Shown: positions 1 to 5,835, counted from the first letter of the stretch. The stretch: DNA of 6,044 bases from Pseudomonadota bacterium (GCA_963204845.1 CAUJIL010000291.1:1-6044); one strand, 5' to 3'. Program-made: numbers and translations. The notes: generated from the sequence alone by a model not told the origin.

Positions 1-121
1 TGGGTGGACACGCGTCAGGCTACGGGCGGGCTGTTGCAGGGCGGTTACGCCGCTGTGACGCTTGCGCGCAGCGTGGCGCCCGACGCCCGCGGCGACGGAT
101 ATTTCGCGGCGGTGCAGGCCC

Positions 122-127
122 TATACT
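122..127 (+). promoter_or_regulatory. Possible -10 box upstream of the methyltransferase
   Basis: TATACT lies 39 bp before the methyltransferase start, in an otherwise very GC-rich stretch, and differs from TATAAT at one position. No convincing -35 hexamer is seen 16-18 bp upstream, so this is only a candidate sigma-70 promoter. The rest of 1-166 shows no gene I can support. Confidence 0.35.
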
Positions 128-152
128 GCGCGAAGGCGACCACAAGCACGAC

Positions 153-158
153 AAGGAG
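153..158 (+). promoter_or_regulatory. Ribosome binding site fixing the methyltransferase start
   Basis: AAGGAG sits 8 nt before the ATG at 167. It decides the start: the reading frame stays open upstream to about position 62, but those codons encode an Arg/Pro/Ala-rich stretch unlike a methyltransferase N-terminus and have no Shine-Dalgarno sequence. Confidence 0.8.
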
Positions 159-166
159 CAAGCCCG

Positions 167-787
167 ATGTCATCGCTGACCGCATTCATCTACGACCGCG
201 TGATGGCGCAGGCGGAGGTCGCGTGCCTGCGCGACTGGCGCCGCGAGCTGCTGGCCGGATTGCAGGGCAGCGTGCTCGAGATCGGCGCCGGCACCGGCGC
301 GAACCTCGCGTTCTACCCGGCCGCGGTGCAGCACATCATGCTGTGCGAACCGGACCCCGGGATGCGCAGCGCGCTCACGGCGCGCGCAGGTACGCTGCAG
401 CGTTCGGTCGAGATCCGGCCGATCACGGCCGAGACGCTGGATTTCCCGGACGCGAGCTTCGATCACGTGGTCTCGACGCTGGTCTGCTGTTCGGTGGGCG
501 ATCCGGCGCGCGCGCTCGCCCAGATACGGCGCGTGCTCAAGCCCGGTGGCTCGCTGGTGTTCCTCGAACACGTCGCGGCCTGGGACAACCCGGGCCGGCG
601 GCGCTGGCAGGAGCGGCTGAACCCGCTGTGGCGCCGGCTGGCGTCGAACTGCCACCTGAACCGCGAGACCGAGCAGGCGATCCGCGCGGCGGGCTTCGCG
701 ATCGACCGGATCCAGCGCGAGAGCATGCGCAAGATCATCCCGCTGGTGCGCCCGAGCATCCGCGGCGTGGCACGTAAACCCGCCTGA
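167..787 (+). CDS. Class I SAM-dependent methyltransferase, METTL7/TMT1-like
   Basis: A 206-residue protein with a Rossmann-type methyltransferase fold. Visible motifs are motif I VLEIGAGTG (residues 36-44, SAM-binding glycine-rich loop), an acidic residue E61 in LCEPDP (expected to hold the SAM ribose), the FDHVVSTLVCCSV strand (98-110), and RVLKPGGSLVFLEH (122-135). From memory, the FDHVVSTLVCCSV block, the LEHV segment, the following Trp-rich stretch, an Asn-Cys-His tract with an R-E-T motif, and the terminal VRPSIRGVA resemble human METTL7A/B (TMT1), which methylate thiols. That family link is recalled, not computed. The true substrate is unknown; a small thiol, lipid or quinone-type acceptor would fit the size. 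There is no signal peptide or clear membrane anchor, unlike the N-terminally anchored animal proteins, so it is probably cytosolic. The ATG at 167 was chosen for its AAGGAG site. It converges on the kinase gene with 9 bp between stops. Confidence 0.88.
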   Translation: MSSLTAFIYDRVMAQAEVACLRDWRRELLAGLQGSVLEIGAGTGANLAFYPAAVQHIMLCEPDPGMRSALTARAGTLQRSVEIRPITAETLDFPDASFDHVVSTLVCCSVGDPARALAQIRRVLKPGGSLVFLEHVAAWDNPGRRRWQERLNPLWRRLASNCHLNRETEQAIRAAGFAIDRIQRESMRKIIPLVRPSIRGVARKPA

Positions 788-801
788 GCCGGCTCTTCAG
801 G
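783..801. terminator. Small inverted repeat between converging genes, weak terminator candidate
   Basis: CCTGA (783-787) and TCAGG (797-801) form a 5-bp stem over a 9-nt loop; a nested palindrome GAGCCGGCTC occupies 786-795. Each stem arm contains the TGA stop of one of the converging genes. Neither side has a T-tract, so intrinsic termination is doubtful. Confidence 0.25.
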
Positions 802-1762
802 CGAGCAGGCGGGCGATGTGCAGCGCCTGCGCGCGCAGGCGCCGCTTCTCGATGGCGCGCAGCAGCCGGCTCGGCGGCTGGTGTTCGCCGAGCAGCACGC
901 CCCAGCGGCGCATCACCTCCAGGAACTGCAGCAACAGGAATGCGTGTTCGTCGGGCGGCAGCAGGCGCACGTCGTAGTGCGCGCCGAACGCCGCCCAGTC
1001 GTCGCGCGCGCAGCCGCGCGGCCCGAGCAGGCGCGCACTCACCGGCGCGTAGCGGTGCGCGAACAGGTAGACCAGCATGCGGTTCACATCGGCGACCAGC
1101 GGACGCGCACGGCGCGCCAGGAAGTCGATCCCGTAGACCTGCCCGCCGCCGAGGAGCAGGTTGTACGGCGTGAAGTCGCCGTGCACCGCGCCGTGCGCGA
1201 GCGGCACACCGCGCAACGCATCGAAGTGGCGCGCAAGCGATGCGAAACAGTCGTCGTAGCCCCGCGCGCGCGCCTCGGCGGGCAGCGTCGCGGTGCGCGA
1301 CCCGATCCGCGCCAGCGCCGCATCGACGTCCAGTGGCTGCAGGGCAACGCCACCGCGCGAATGGAACCACGCGAGCCAGCGCGCGCTCAGCGCGAGCGCC
1401 TCGGCGCGCGGCAACCGCTCACGTGCGACACCGTGCAGCACGCGCTGCAGATCGCTGCCCGCGACCCATTCCATGACCACCGCCGGCGGGGTTTCGAGCA
1501 GCGCGAATGGCGCCGCGACGCGCAGCCGACCCGCCGGTTCGTGGTAGCTCGCGAGCGCGGCGTGCAGGCGGCGCGCGTGCTGCAGCGGCTGCGCGCGGTC
1601 GAGGAAAACCTTCACGGCGACGTCGCGGGGAAACGCCGCCGAGCGCACGCGGTGGATGCGCGCCTCGCGGCGTACGCGCGGCGCCGCGAGCGCCACCCAG
1701 TCGGCGGGCGCACCGGTGCTCCGGCAGTACGCGTGCATGACCTGGCCGAGCAATGGATCCAC
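797..1762 (-). CDS. APH-like small-molecule kinase (phosphotransferase family)
   Basis: A protein of about 321 residues with the layout of the aminoglycoside/choline phosphotransferase branch of the protein-kinase-like fold. The N-lobe has VAVKVF (49-53, K51 likely binds ATP phosphates) and the hinge-like VVMEWVAG (95-102). The C-lobe has the catalytic loop HGDFTPYN (194-201: H194, catalytic base D196, N201), then VYGIDF with metal-binding D213. A D-V-N-R-M segment follows, as is common in this superfamily. These residues suggest an active ATP-dependent kinase. The substrate cannot be read; sugars, aminoalcohols, lipid precursors or antibiotics are phosphorylated by relatives, and nothing here marks it as a resistance gene. 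A TTG at 1777 and an ATG at 1738 are alternative starts; the GTG at 1762 is preferred because GGGAG lies 6 nt upstream. It lies 51 bp downstream of typA on the same strand with no obvious terminator between, so cotranscription is plausible. Confidence 0.85.
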   Translation of the reverse strand: MDPLLGQVMHAYCRSTGAPADWVALAAPRVRREARIHRVRSAAFPRDVAVKVFLDRAQPLQHARRLHAALASYHEPAGRLRVAAPFALLETPPAVVMEWVAGSDLQRVLHGVARERLPRAEALALSARWLAWFHSRGGVALQPLDVDAALARIGSRTATLPAEARARGYDDCFASLARHFDALRGVPLAHGAVHGDFTPYNLLLGGGQVYGIDFLARRARPLVADVNRMLVYLFAHRYAPVSARLLGPRGCARDDWAAFGAHYDVRLLPPDEHAFLLLQFLEVMRRWGVLLGEHQPPSRLLRAIEKRRLRAQALHIARLLA

Positions 1763-1768
1763 GCGACG

Positions 1769-1773
1769 CTCCC
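1769..1773 (-). promoter_or_regulatory. Ribosome binding site favouring the GTG start of the kinase
   Basis: On the minus strand GGGAG stands 6 nt before the GTG at 1762. The alternative TTG at 1777 overlaps this region and has no Shine-Dalgarno of its own, and the ATG at 1738 has only a weak one. Confidence 0.55.
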
Positions 1774-1813
1774 GCAATCCCGGACGGCCGGCGCGGGGGC
1801 GCGGCCTCGAACC

Positions 1814-3640
1814 CTACTCGACCGCTTCCTTCTGGCGCCCGGCGCGCCGGCGGTCGACTTCTTTCAGCAGCTTCTTGCGCAGGCGGATGCTTTGCGGCGT
1901 GACCTCGACCAGTTCGTCGTCGTCGATGAAGTCCAGCGCCTGTTCCAGCGACATGCGGATCGGCGGCGTCAGCAGGATGTTCTCGTCGGAACCGGCGGCC
2001 CGGATGTTGGTGAGCTGCTTGCCCTTGGTCGGGTTCACGGCGAGGTCGTTGTCGCGGCTGTGGATGCCGATCAGCTGGCCCTCGTAGACCTCGATGTTCG
2101 GCCCGATGAACAGCCGTCCGCGCTCCTGGAGGGCGAACAGCGCGTAGGCGAGCACCTTGCCCGGGACCATCGAGACCAGCACGCCGTTCTGGCGCGCCGC
2201 GACCTCGCCGGCCTTCACCGGTCCGTAGTGGTCGAAGATGCTGTTGAGCACGCCGGTGCCCGAGGTCATGGTCAGGAACTGGTTGCGGAAGCCGATGATC
2301 CCGCGCGAGGGAATCATGTACTCGAGGCGCACCCGGCCCTTGCCGTCCGGCACCATGTCGCGAAGCTCGCCGCGGCGCTTGCCCATCTCTTCCATGATCG
2401 GACCCTGGTGGGTCTCCTCGCAGTCGATCAGCAGCGACTCGTAGGGCTCCTGCTCGACGCCGTCGATAACGCGCCGGATCACCTCGGGGCGCGAGACGCC
2501 CATCTCGTAGCCCTCGCGGCGCATCTTCTCGATCAGCACCGAGAGGTGCAGCTCGCCGCGCCCGGAGACCACGAAGCGGTCCGGCGTGCTGCCGTCCTGC
2601 ACGCGCAGCGCCACGTCGGACAGCAGCTCGCGCTCGAGACGGTCACGGATGTTGCGGCTGGTCACGAACTGGCCTTCACGGCCGGCGAACGGCGAGTCGT
2701 TGACCTGGAAAGTCATGCTCACGGTGGGCTGGTCGATGGTCAGCGCGGGCAGCGCCTCCGGCGCGGCCGGGTCGCACAGCGTCGAGGAGATCTTCAGGTT
2801 CTCGATGCCGGTGACGCTCACGATGTCGCCCGCCTCGCCTTCGGCGATCTCCGCCTTCTCGAGGCCCATCTGGCCCAGCACCGCATTGATGCGGGCGTTG
2901 CGGCGCGTGCCGTCGGCCTCGATCACCACCACCTGCATGCCCGGGCGCGCCACGCCGCGCTTCACGCGGCCGATGCCGATCACGCCGACGTAGCTCGAAT
3001 AATCGAGTGCGCAGATCTGCATCTGGAACGGCCCGTCGATGTCCGCCGGCGGCGGCGGCACGCGCTCGACGATCAGGTCGAGCAGCGGCGCCATGTCCTC
3101 GGCGAGCTGGTCGGGCTCCGGTCCCGCCACGCCGTTCAGCGCCGAGGCGTAGATCACCGGGAAGTCGAGCTGCTCGTCGGTGGCGCCGAGGCGGTCGAAC
3201 AGGTCGAACACCTGGTCCATCACCCAGTGCGCTCGCGCGCCGGGCCGGTCCACCTTGTTCACCACGACGATCGGGTTGAGGCCGGCTTCGAAGGCCTTGC
3301 GCGTCACGAAGCGCGTCTGCGGCATCGGGCCGTCGACCGCGTCGACCAGCAGCAGCACGCTGTCTACCATCGACAGGATGCGCTCGACCTCGCCGCCGAA
3401 GTCCGCGTGACCGGGCGTATCGACGATGTTGATGCGGTAACCCTTCCAGTCGATCGCGGTATTCTTCGCGAGGATCGTGATGCCACGCTCGCGTTCCTGA
3501 TCGTTGGAGTCCATGATGCGCTCCTTGCCCGCATCCCTGCGTCCAAGGGTGCCGCACTGCTGGAACAGCCGGTCGACCAGCGTGGTCTTGCCATGATCGA
3601 CATGGGCGATGATCGCGATGTTGCGCAGACGTTCCCGCAC
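1814..3640 (-). CDS. typA: Ribosome-associated translational GTPase TypA/BipA
   Basis: A 608-residue member of the EF-G/LepA/BipA translational GTPases, close to the usual length of about 605-615. All G motifs are intact: G1 AHVDHGKT (12-19), switch region RGITI (52-56), G3 DTPGH (74-78), G4 NKVD (128-131) and G5 SAL (166-168). Then come the beta-barrel domain II (starting near GPFQMQI), an EF-G-like domain with SGRGELHLSVLIEKMRREG, and the BipA-specific C-terminal part with PSRGIIGFRNQF, EVYEGQLIGIHSR and DDDELVEVTP. In E. coli BipA binds the 70S A-site region and supports 50S assembly and growth at low temperature or under stress. The upstream in-frame TTG at 3673 would add 11 residues; the GTG at 3640 was chosen because GAGG lies 6 nt upstream and the protein then begins next to the conserved LRNIAIIAHVDHGKT. 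It is divergent from glnA, as in E. coli, and followed by the kinase gene. The stop is TAG. Confidence 0.98.
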   Translation of the reverse strand: MRERLRNIAIIAHVDHGKTTLVDRLFQQCGTLGRRDAGKERIMDSNDQERERGITILAKNTAIDWKGYRINIVDTPGHADFGGEVERILSMVDSVLLLVDAVDGPMPQTRFVTRKAFEAGLNPIVVVNKVDRPGARAHWVMDQVFDLFDRLGATDEQLDFPVIYASALNGVAGPEPDQLAEDMAPLLDLIVERVPPPPADIDGPFQMQICALDYSSYVGVIGIGRVKRGVARPGMQVVVIEADGTRRNARINAVLGQMGLEKAEIAEGEAGDIVSVTGIENLKISSTLCDPAAPEALPALTIDQPTVSMTFQVNDSPFAGREGQFVTSRNIRDRLERELLSDVALRVQDGSTPDRFVVSGRGELHLSVLIEKMRREGYEMGVSRPEVIRRVIDGVEQEPYESLLIDCEETHQGPIMEEMGKRRGELRDMVPDGKGRVRLEYMIPSRGIIGFRNQFLTMTSGTGVLNSIFDHYGPVKAGEVAARQNGVLVSMVPGKVLAYALFALQERGRLFIGPNIEVYEGQLIGIHSRDNDLAVNPTKGKQLTNIRAAGSDENILLTPPIRMSLEQALDFIDDDELVEVTPQSIRLRKKLLKEVDRRRAGRQKEAVE

Positions 3641-3646
3641 GGAAGA

Positions 3647-3650
3647 CCTC
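3647..3650 (-). promoter_or_regulatory. Ribosome binding site fixing the GTG start of typA
   Basis: GAGG on the minus strand, 6 nt before the GTG at 3640. It supports this non-ATG start over the upstream TTG at 3673. Confidence 0.6.
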
Positions 3651-3685
3651 GATGGATGAAAGGGGGCAGGCAAAAAGGGCCGCGC

Positions 3686-3691
3686 ATTATA
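3686..3691 (-). promoter_or_regulatory. typA promoter, perfect -10 box
   Basis: The minus strand carries an exact TATAAT about 45 nt before the typA GTG, predicting a start near 3679 and a leader of roughly 40 nt. No good -35 hexamer is found at 16-18 bp. A TCGCCA at a spacing of 13 is poor, so an activator or an upstream element may help. A GGTGCA half-site lies at 3731-3736, upstream of this promoter. Confidence 0.65.
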
Positions 3692-3730
3692 GCCAATCGC
3701 CCGGTGGCGATCCGGTGATTAATGCCGGCA

Positions 3731-3736
3731 GGTGCA
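3731..3736. promoter_or_regulatory. GGTGCA half-site near the typA promoter
   Basis: One copy of the NtrC-type half-site hexamer, without a matching TGCACC 5 bp away. It sits about 40 bp upstream of the typA -10 box and 48 bp from the main dyad. Its role is uncertain. Confidence 0.25.
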
Positions 3737-3777
3737 AATCCATGACGACGTACAGTCGGCCATCGCTCACCGACCGG

Positions 3778-3796
3778 ATGCACCGTGACGGTGCAT
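3778..3796. promoter_or_regulatory. NtrC-type binding site, perfect dyad
   Basis: A perfect 19-bp palindrome with arms ATGCACCGT and ACGGTGCAT around a central G. It contains TGCACC-N5-GGTGCA, the known arrangement of NtrC (NRI) enhancer sites. Its centre is about 128 bp upstream of the predicted sigma-54 start of glnA, within the range of the E. coli glnA enhancers (-108 and -140). Confidence 0.85.
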
Positions 3797-3798
3797 GG

Positions 3799-3815
3799 CG
3801 CCTCATTTCGGTGCA
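3799..3815. promoter_or_regulatory. Second, weaker NtrC-type site
   Basis: A good right half, GGTGCA (3810-3815), with a degenerate left half, CGCCTC (3799-3804). The centre is 20 bp, about two helical turns, from the perfect dyad and near -108 relative to the predicted glnA start. Spacing on one face of the helix would suit cooperative NtrC binding. Confidence 0.5.
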
Positions 3816-3853
3816 TGGCTGCGCTCCAAAACGGCGCCGTATTCCGCAAGAGC

Positions 3854-3859
3854 GGTGCA
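3854..3859. promoter_or_regulatory. GGTGCA half-site near the sigma-54 promoter
   Basis: Another GGTGCA copy about 30 bp upstream of the -24 element. It resembles in position the low-affinity promoter-proximal NtrC sites known at E. coli glnA. Its left half is poor (TCCGCA). Confidence 0.3.
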
Positions 3860-3888
3860 CTGACACCGGAAAACGGCGCAAAACACCA

Positions 3889-3904
3889 TGGCACGCTAGT
3901 TGCT
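3889..3904 (+). promoter_or_regulatory. Sigma-54 (RpoN) promoter of glnA
   Basis: TGGCAC, a 5-bp spacer GCTAG, then TTGCT matches the -24/-12 consensus TGGCAC-N5-TTGCW without a mismatch. GG is at 3890-3891 and GC at 3902-3903, giving a predicted start near 3915 and a leader of about 94 nt before glnA. It lies downstream of NtrC-type sites, which indicates activation under nitrogen limitation, as at E. coli glnAp2. No convincing sigma-70 promoter for glnA was found. Confidence 0.9.
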
Positions 3905-3919
3905 CATCCCGAACAGACA

Positions 3920-3984
3920 CGCGTGCGGGACCCCAGCCGGCGCCACGCGCTCGAGTTCGCCTTGAAACCCCGGGCCACCGGCCC
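3920..3984 (+). other. Two hairpins in the glnA leader
   Basis: The predicted glnA leader contains CGCGTG (3920-3925) pairing with CACGCG (3944-3949), and GGGCC (3972-3976) pairing with GGCCC (3980-3984) over an ACC loop. The second lies 14 nt before the ribosome binding site. Such stems can arise by chance in GC-rich DNA, and I recognise no known riboswitch. Confidence 0.3.
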
Positions 3985-3998
3985 ATCGAAATCCGCAC

Positions 3999-4003
3999 GG
4001 AGG
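3999..4003 (+). promoter_or_regulatory. Ribosome binding site of glnA
   Basis: GGAGG lies 5 nt before the ATG at 4009. It confirms this start, although the frame is open upstream to 3652. Confidence 0.85.
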
Positions 4004-4008
4004 AAACC

Positions 4009-5415
4009 ATGTCGGAACAGACGCTGAAACTGATCAAGGAAAACGACGTGAAGTGGGTAGACCTGCGCTTCACCGACACCCTGGGCAAGGAGCAGCACCT
4101 CACGATCCCGTCGAGCGAAGTCACCGCGGACTTCTTCGAGGACGGCAAGATGTTCGACGGCAGCTCGATCGCGGGCTGGAAGGCGATCAACGCTTCCGAC
4201 ATGATGCTGATGCCCGACGACGCGAGCGCGGTGCTCGACCCGTTTTTCGAGGAGTCGGCGGTGATCCTGCGCTGCAACATCCTCGAGCCCGACACCAAGC
4301 AGGGCTACAACCGTGACCCGCGCTCGATCGCCGCGCGCGCCGAGGAATACATGCGCTCGACCGGTATCGCCGACAGCGCGCTGTTCGGGCCGGAGCCCGA
4401 GTTCTTCGTGTTCGACGACGTGAAGTGGCACGCCGATATCAGCGGCGCGATGTACGCGATCCATTCCGAGGAAGCCGCGTGGGCCTCCAAGCACAGCTTC
4501 GAGGACGGCAATATCGGCCACCGCCCGGGTGTCAAGGGCGGTTACTTCCCGGTGCCGCCGGTCGATTCGCTGCACGACCTGCGCGCCGCGATGTGCCGCG
4601 CGATGGAAAAGATGGGGCTCTACGTCGAGGTGCACCACCACGAGGTCGGTACGGCGGGCCAGTGCGAGATCGGCGTCGGTCCGGCAGCGATCGTGCGCAA
4701 GGCCGACGAGGTGCAGATCCTGAAGTACTGCGTGCACAACGTCGCGCACGCCTACGGCAAGACCGCGACCTTCATGCCGAAGCCGCTGGTCGGTGACAAC
4801 GGCTCGGGCATGCACGTGCACATGTCGATCTCCAAGGGCGGCAAGAACCTGATGGCCGGCGACGGTTACGGCGGCCTCAGCGAGACGGCGCTGTACATGA
4901 TCGGCGGCATCATCAAGCACGCGCGTGCGATCAACGCGTTCACCAACCCCGGCACGAACTCCTACAAGCGTCTGGTGCCGGGCTACGAGGCACCGGTGAT
5001 GCTGGCCTACTCGGCGCGCAACCGCTCGGCCTCGATCCGCATCCCGGCGGTCTCGAGCCCGAAGGCGCGCCGCATCGAGGTGCGTTTCCCGGATCCGGGC
5101 GCGAACCCGTACCTGGGCTTCGCGGCGCTGCTGATGGCCGGACTCGACGGCATCCAGAACAAGATCCACCCGGGCGATGCGCTGGACAAGAACCTCTACG
5201 ACCTGCCGCCGGAAGAGTCGGCGCAGGTGCCGACCGTCGCCCACAGCCTCGACATGGCGCTGGCCGCGCTGAACGCGGACCGCGCGTTCCTCACCGCCGG
5301 CGGCGTGTTCGACGACGACATGATCGACGCCTACATCGAACTCAAGATGGCCGAGGTGGAGCGGTTCGAGATGACGCCGCATCCGGTCGAGTTCGACATG
5401 TACTACTCGGTCTGA
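4009..5415 (+). CDS. glnA: Type I glutamine synthetase
   Basis: A 468-residue glutamine synthetase, almost exactly the length of E. coli GlnA. It makes glutamine from glutamate, ammonia and ATP as a cytosolic dodecamer and is the entry point of ammonia assimilation. Visible features are the N-terminal beta-grasp signature FDGSSIAGW (49-57), metal and substrate residues E129 and E131 in GPEPEFF, E212 in HHHEVG, E220 in GQCEIG, H269 in NGSGMHVHMS, the flap E327 in PGYEAPV, and RNRSASIRIP in the active site. Tyr397 in NLYDLP is the adenylylation site, marking the GSI-beta class controlled by GlnE. The C-terminus MTPHPVEFDMYYSV is typical. The start is the ATG at 4009, preceded by GGAGG. Transcription is predicted from the sigma-54 promoter at 3889 with NtrC enhancers, and it ends at a strong terminator, so the gene is probably monocistronic. 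The glnL/glnG genes that follow glnA in E. coli are not seen directly downstream. Confidence 0.99.
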   Translation: MSEQTLKLIKENDVKWVDLRFTDTLGKEQHLTIPSSEVTADFFEDGKMFDGSSIAGWKAINASDMMLMPDDASAVLDPFFEESAVILRCNILEPDTKQGYNRDPRSIAARAEEYMRSTGIADSALFGPEPEFFVFDDVKWHADISGAMYAIHSEEAAWASKHSFEDGNIGHRPGVKGGYFPVPPVDSLHDLRAAMCRAMEKMGLYVEVHHHEVGTAGQCEIGVGPAAIVRKADEVQILKYCVHNVAHAYGKTATFMPKPLVGDNGSGMHVHMSISKGGKNLMAGDGYGGLSETALYMIGGIIKHARAINAFTNPGTNSYKRLVPGYEAPVMLAYSARNRSASIRIPAVSSPKARRIEVRFPDPGANPYLGFAALLMAGLDGIQNKIHPGDALDKNLYDLPPEESAQVPTVAHSLDMALAALNADRAFLTAGGVFDDDMIDAYIELKMAEVERFEMTPHPVEFDMYYSV

Positions 5416-5440
5416 TCAACTCGATCAGGCAGACAGGAAT

Positions 5441-5469
5441 AGGGCGGCCTTCTGCGGCCGCCCTTTTTC
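5441..5469 (+). terminator. Intrinsic terminator of glnA
   Basis: AGGGCGGCC (5441-5449) pairs perfectly with GGCCGCCCT (5456-5464) over a 6-nt loop, followed directly by a T-tract (5464-5468). It lies 25 bp after the glnA stop codon. Confidence 0.95.
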
Positions 5470-5520
5470 GTGGACGTCATCGCGCTGGGATGCGCTTGGA
5501 GTGTGGACTCTGCTGCGGCC

Positions 5521-5564
5521 CGATCTGAATCTGGCGTGGGACCCCCGCCTCCGCGGGGGTGACG
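5521..5564 (-). repeat. REP-like palindromic element, minus orientation
   Basis: Read on the minus strand it begins CGTCA and has an 8-bp perfect stem, ACCCCCGC/GCGGGGGT (5541-5548 with 5553-5560), and a 4-nt loop, followed by a TCCCACGC...GATTCAGAT tail. It matches the partner at 5599-5640 in inverse orientation. The pattern CGTCA-CCCGCG-n-GCGGG-TCC is the common REP type often translated as WMPAFAGMT in spurious frames. Confidence 0.8.
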
Positions 5565-5598
5565 TTGCAGGGAAGGCGCTGGCTCCGCAAATGACCAC

Positions 5599-5640
5599 CG
5601 TCATGCCCGCGAAGGCGGGCATCCACGCAAGTCTGATATG
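5599..5640 (+). repeat. REP-like palindromic element, plus orientation
   Basis: It starts with CGTCA, then an 8-bp perfect stem ATGCCCGC (5603-5610) with GCGGGCAT (5615-5622) over a GAAG loop, then a TCCACGC...GTCTGATA tail. It is the inverted partner of 5521-5564, with 34 bp between them, so the two form a BIME-like unit. The stem differences (GC/AT swaps on both arms) are compensatory. Confidence 0.82.
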
Positions 5641-5657
5641 GCGCACGACGTTTCCTA

Positions 5658-5699
5658 CCCGCTCAATTAAGCGGGCCTCGGGCGCGGCTCAGCCGCGCC
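5658..5699. other. Two adjacent hairpins after the REP pair
   Basis: CCCGCT (5658-5663) pairs with AGCGGG (5670-5675) over a 6-nt A/T-rich loop. GGCGCGGC (5681-5688) pairs with GCCGCGCC (5692-5699) over TCA. Neither is followed by a long T-tract; the second is followed by TTGTC. They could be weak terminators, for readthrough or for minus-strand transcripts, or part of the repeat cluster. Confidence 0.45.
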
Positions 5700-5713
5700 T
5701 TGTCGCCGCCAGA

Positions 5714-5818
5714 TGTCACACCCAGAAACTTTCCAAGTTGTGTCAGGAAACTGCGAGAAAGCCGTGCTAAAGGTCCGGTGTCACGGGGGAAACCAGGATC
5801 ACGGATGCCTTGGTGACA
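5714..5818. promoter_or_regulatory. Repeated TGTCA motifs upstream of the 3' partial gene
   Basis: TGTCA occurs at 5714, 5741 and 5779, and its inverse TGACA at 5814, within about 105 bp; a pentamer on either strand would be expected roughly 0.2 times. The tract also contains A-rich sequence and no gene. It could be a binding region for an unknown regulator. No clear sigma-70 or sigma-54 promoter was found. Confidence 0.3.
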
Positions 5819-5835
5819 AGGGGCGCTGCGGCGCC
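5808..5835 (+). other. Tandem stem-loops in the leader of the 3' partial gene
   Basis: CCTTG (5808-5812) pairs with CAAGG (5817-5821) over GTGA, a GNRA-type tetraloop. It is followed without a gap by GGCGC (5822-5826) pairing with GCGCC (5831-5835) over TGCG. I could not match this to a riboswitch I know. Confidence 0.35.

Noticed and set aside
1..166. Tail of an upstream gene or a separate coding frame at the left edge
   Set aside because: Frame 1 has GC-rich third positions but has no stop until 777, deep inside the methyltransferase. Frame 3 stops at 177-179 and frame 2 at 56-58, but neither has convincing composition or motifs. Sequence left of the window would be needed.
2676..3557. A 293-codon minus-strand frame inside typA
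   Set aside because: It is an out-of-frame reading of typA, Arg/Ala/Gly-rich without motifs.
818..3718. A 966-codon open frame on the plus strand, opposite the kinase and typA
   Set aside because: It is antisense to two well-supported genes. Its product is rich in Arg, His, Val, Asp and Ala with no recognisable domain, the usual result of GC-rich codons read on the other strand.
3962..3990. Sigma-70 promoter with TTGAAA (3962-3967) for glnA
   Set aside because: The -10 position at 17-bp spacing reads ATCGAA, and a start there would fall on or next to the ribosome binding site.
3652..4008. N-terminal extension of glnA by 119 codons
   Set aside because: The upstream stretch covers the sigma-54 promoter and NtrC sites and has no glutamine synthetase homology. 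The ATG at 4009 has a strong GGAGG and gives the normal GlnA length.
3904..5382. A 492-codon open frame on the minus strand opposite glnA
   Set aside because: It is fully antisense to glnA and shows His/Arg/Val/Asp-rich low-complexity composition, so it is a shadow frame.
5425..5646. A 73-codon minus-strand frame containing AWMPAFAGMT
   Set aside because: That peptide is the translation of the REP hairpin, and the frame also crosses the glnA terminator.
5771..5821. Cyclic di-GMP-I or mini-ykkC riboswitch, suggested by GGGAAACC and two ACGG motifs
   Set aside because: The other conserved blocks of the c-di-GMP-I class are absent, and the ACGG motifs do not sit in hairpin loops with pairing stems.
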